Shown in pieces: positions 3,608 through 5,782 of a stretch of 5,782 nucleotides of DNA. Under the pieces are notes generated by a model, which had not been told where the DNA came from, made no database searches, and saw nothing but the letters and a program-made list of their open reading frames with translations. Source of the DNA: a bacterium (GTDB lineage Bacteria; UBA9089; CG2-30-40-21); assembly GCA_030018795.1 (NCBI GenBank), contig JASEHA010000168.1:1-5782 (forward strand), in the 5' to 3' direction. A program made the translations under genes and the position numbers. Position 1 is the first letter of the stretch; each line of letters begins with the position of its first letter.

Positions 3608-5611
3608 ATGGCTGTCAGCCAGATGAAGAAAGTTCAGCTTTCAGGATATGCACCATTAAAGGAAAGAGTAATCGAAACCCTGATGAGCCTGGGTTGTGTT
3701 CATATCCTGGATAGCCGGGAAGAATTTATTGAGTCAGGGATCAGTAAGCATGAGGCAGTATCACAAATAACAACTCCATCATTTTCAGGCATTCCAATAA
3801 GCAGCCTTGAAGAGGATTTGAGCCAGTTAGAGTATATTATTAATTTTACAGCCAATTACTCAGAAAAGGCTAAGGGACTGTCTATCCTGCTTTCCCCGGA
3901 AAGGATAACATTATCATCTGAAGAAATAGGAAAAATCAGGCAAAAGACAGATGTCAGTCAGATATATTCTCAATGTCTTGATCTGGAAAACAGGATGATT
4001 GGACTGCAATTAGAAATGTCCAAAAAACAAGACGTATTTGATGAGTTATCCCCATGGCAGAATTTTGATGCTGCCTTACAGGATTTGCAAGATACAGCCA
4101 TGACCACAAGCCAGCTGGTTATAGCCAAAAGAGAATTATTGTCTCAAATTCAGGAAGAGATTGGTAAGACAACAACAGGGTTTGAGTTACGGATAATAAA
4201 CGAAAATCGCAATACAGCTTATCTTTTTTTGCTGATGCTAAGGGATGATGCCTCCCAAATACTTGCCATTCTTGATCATCATGGATGTAAAACTATCAGG
4301 TTTGAGGGTATTATTAACAGTCCTGCTGAGGAAATGAGACAGATACAAACAGAACTTTCTGTAATCGATAAAGAAAAGATTAAAATAAAAGAGGAATGGC
4401 TCCTGCTGGCTAAGGATAATCGGGACAATGTCCTTGTTTTGCATGACCTCATTTTTGAGGACATTCAGAAGAGACAGGTTGAGGCTAAATTTGCTCATAC
4501 CAGATGTGTCTTTTTTGTTAATGGCTGGATCAAAACAAGGGATGAGATGATTATTAGAAGAGAGCTGGAAAAAATCTCACCAGAATTAGATATTACTACC
4601 CTTTCCCCTAAAGAGGATGAACATCCGCCAGTTGCGTTAGAGAATAATTCCTATGTCTCACCCTTTGAGGTTGTAACAATACTTTATAGCAGACCCAACT
4701 ATCGTGAATTTGACCCAACACCCTTTTTTGTCCCATTCTTCATTATCTTTTTTGGGTGTTGTATTACAGATGTTGGTTATGGGGTAATATTGACTGCTGT
4801 TGCCCTTTTTCTCTTGAAAAGGTTTAAGCCAACAGGAGACGGGGCAAGATTAATAAAAATAATCCTATGGGGTGGCATGTCAACCATAGTTATTGGGGTA
4901 TTAACCGGCGGCTGGTTTGGAATTGATGTGGCTGTCCTGCCACAATTACTCCAAAACATGGTTGTCCTCAATCCCATAGAAAACCCTCTGGATATGTTAA
5001 AGCTGGCTCTTGTGCTTGGGATTATCCAGATATTTACAGGTATTATTATTAAAGCCTGTGCTAATATCCGCGATAAGAGATTCATTGATGTCCTGTTGGA
5101 TCAGGTGTTATGGATTATCATGCTTGTTTTTCTTCTGCCTATGGGATATAGCGTTATCCTTGGCGGAAAGGTATCCCCAGACATAGCCGCAGCAGCAGGT
5201 AAAGGGGCATCTATTACTGCTATTGCCCTTATCCTTACTCAGGGCAGGGCAAACAAGAGTGTCTTTGGGAAGCTGTTTGGCGGGGTTATCAGCTTATACA
5301 ATGTAGTTGGCTATTTTGGCAATGTGCTTTCTTATGCCCGATTACTTGCCCTGGGACTGGCTACAAGTGCGATTGCCATGACCATCAATGGGGTGGCAAA
5401 GATGGCCACAGAGATACCATATCTTGGATATGTTCTGGCAATACTTATCCTTATCGGCGGGCATACCTTTAATATCGTTATCACTACCCTTGGCGGGTTT
5501 GTGCATTCAAGCAGGCTGCAATTTTTAGAATTTTTCTCAAACTTTTTTAAGGGTGGCGGACAAGAGTTCAAACCATTTGAAAGAAGGAATAGGTACATAG
5601 ATTATTGTTAA
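3608..5611 (+). CDS. ntpI: V/A-type ATPase subunit I (a subunit, 667 aa)
   Basis: Membrane stator subunit with the two ion half-channels beside the rotor ring. Full length for the family (about 600-700 residues). Residues 1-350 are the soluble arm: MKKVQLSGY at the start, long coiled-coil helices (about 65-185 and 240-290) and globular parts that bind the peripheral stalks. About eight membrane segments follow from 371. Family signatures are FDPTPFFVPFFIIFFG (368-383), GGWFG (434-438), NPLDMLKLALVLGIIQI (459-475), SYARLLALGLAT (575-586), GGHTFNI (617-623) and FVHSSRLQFLEFF (631-643). Arg578 and Arg636 align with the two conserved arginines of the a-subunit family, the first being essential for ion transfer. 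The end GGGQEFKPF is also typical. ATG at 3608 has AGGAG six bases upstream. H+ versus Na+ use cannot be told without the proteolipid. No frameshift or missing key residue is seen. Confidence 0.96.
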   Translation: MAVSQMKKVQLSGYAPLKERVIETLMSLGCVHILDSREEFIESGISKHEAVSQITTPSFSGIPISSLEEDLSQLEYIINFTANYSEKAKGLSILLSPERITLSSEEIGKIRQKTDVSQIYSQCLDLENRMIGLQLEMSKKQDVFDELSPWQNFDAALQDLQDTAMTTSQLVIAKRELLSQIQEEIGKTTTGFELRIINENRNTAYLFLLMLRDDASQILAILDHHGCKTIRFEGIINSPAEEMRQIQTELSVIDKEKIKIKEEWLLLAKDNRDNVLVLHDLIFEDIQKRQVEAKFAHTRCVFFVNGWIKTRDEMIIRRELEKISPELDITTLSPKEDEHPPVALENNSYVSPFEVVTILYSRPNYREFDPTPFFVPFFIIFFGCCITDVGYGVILTAVALFLLKRFKPTGDGARLIKIILWGGMSTIVIGVLTGGWFGIDVAVLPQLLQNMVVLNPIENPLDMLKLALVLGIIQIFTGIIIKACANIRDKRFIDVLLDQVLWIIMLVFLLPMGYSVILGGKVSPDIAAAAGKGASITAIALILTQGRANKSVFGKLFGGVISLYNVVGYFGNVLSYARLLALGLATSAIAMTINGVAKMATEIPYLGYVLAILILIGGHTFNIVITTLGGFVHSSRLQFLEFFSNFFKGGGQEFKPFERRNRYIDYC

Positions 5612-5647
5612 TTGAGGAAGAAGTTTCAACCTGTGCAATGAGATTTA

Positions 5648-5729
5648 ATCCACAGATTACACAGATTACACAGAGAAAGAATGTAAACGTTTTGTCTTTA
5701 ATCTATGAAAATCTGTGAAATCTGTGGAT
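5648..5729. repeat. Inverted repeat of ATCCACAGATTACACAGATT type
   Basis: The left arm 5648-5667 and right arm 5710-5729 (AATCTGTGAAATCTGTGGAT) are complementary at 19 of 20 positions, with 42 bases between. Each arm is built of roughly 9-base direct repeats (ATTACACAG on the left, AATCTGTGA on the right). Less perfect pairing continues inward through a third unit. It begins 36 bases after the subunit I stop. Similar sequences are familiar to me as dispersed intergenic repeats in other bacteria. It could form a hairpin in the operon mRNA; no strong T-run follows. Confidence 0.75.
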
Positions 5730-5750
5730 ATATGCAATCCAATAAAGAAA

Positions 5751-5779
5751 TTGACATTTATAGTAGCCCAGGATTCTAT
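5751..5779 (+). promoter_or_regulatory. Weak promoter-like sequence at the window end
   Basis: TTGACA (5751-5756) is followed at 17 bases by TTCTAT (5774-5779). The -35 is perfect but the -10 matches only three of six positions. It could restart transcription for genes to the right, presumably the remaining ATPase genes. The match is too weak to rely on. Confidence 0.25.
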
Positions 5780-5782
5780 CCT

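Overview
The window looks bacterial and AT-rich. Shine-Dalgarno sequences precede all four genes, one promoter has TTGACA and extended -10 boxes, and two proteins carry Sec signal peptides. A V/A-type ATPase operon, noncoding DNA dense in repeats and hairpins, and a short palindromic repeat built on CCACAGATTACACAGATT suggest an anaerobic or uncultured bacterial lineage. I cannot name the taxon; this is inference only.

Left half (1-2616, minus strand). Two paralogous genes, 94-768 and 1586-2362, encode small secreted proteins of a family I do not recognise. They share nearly identical mature N-termini and C-termini and differ mainly in one internal segment (20 versus 54 residues). About 800 bases separate them. 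This spacer holds several stem-loops, some with A7-A8 tracts that would be U-tracts on the minus strand (terminator-like), three 18-19 bp repeats, and copies of GTATACCACATTCATC. A perfect inverted copy of that 16-mer lies at 2601-2616, and a second inverted pair lies inside it, so the 1586-2362 gene is bracketed by nested inverted repeats.

Middle (2617-3273). I find no convincing gene here. It holds four tandem 15-bp units that are each palindromic, three copies of TGTCCAATTATTG, a possible upstream promoter, a compact RNA-like fold at 3121-3170 and a good extended -10 promoter at 3215-3243. These last elements lie just ahead of the ATPase genes and probably form their control region.

Right half (3274-5782, plus strand). 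A short coiled-coil peripheral-stalk subunit (NtpF/AhaH type) is followed after 25 bases by the 667-residue membrane subunit I (a subunit) of a V/A-type ATPase. This is the start of an ntp-type operon. Subunit I supplies the ion half-channels and the stator arginine, and the small subunit forms part of the peripheral stalk holding the stator. No proteolipid gene begins in the 171 bases after subunit I. That stretch instead carries a hairpin-forming repeat and a weak promoter-like sequence, so the rest of the operon presumably lies to the right of the window.
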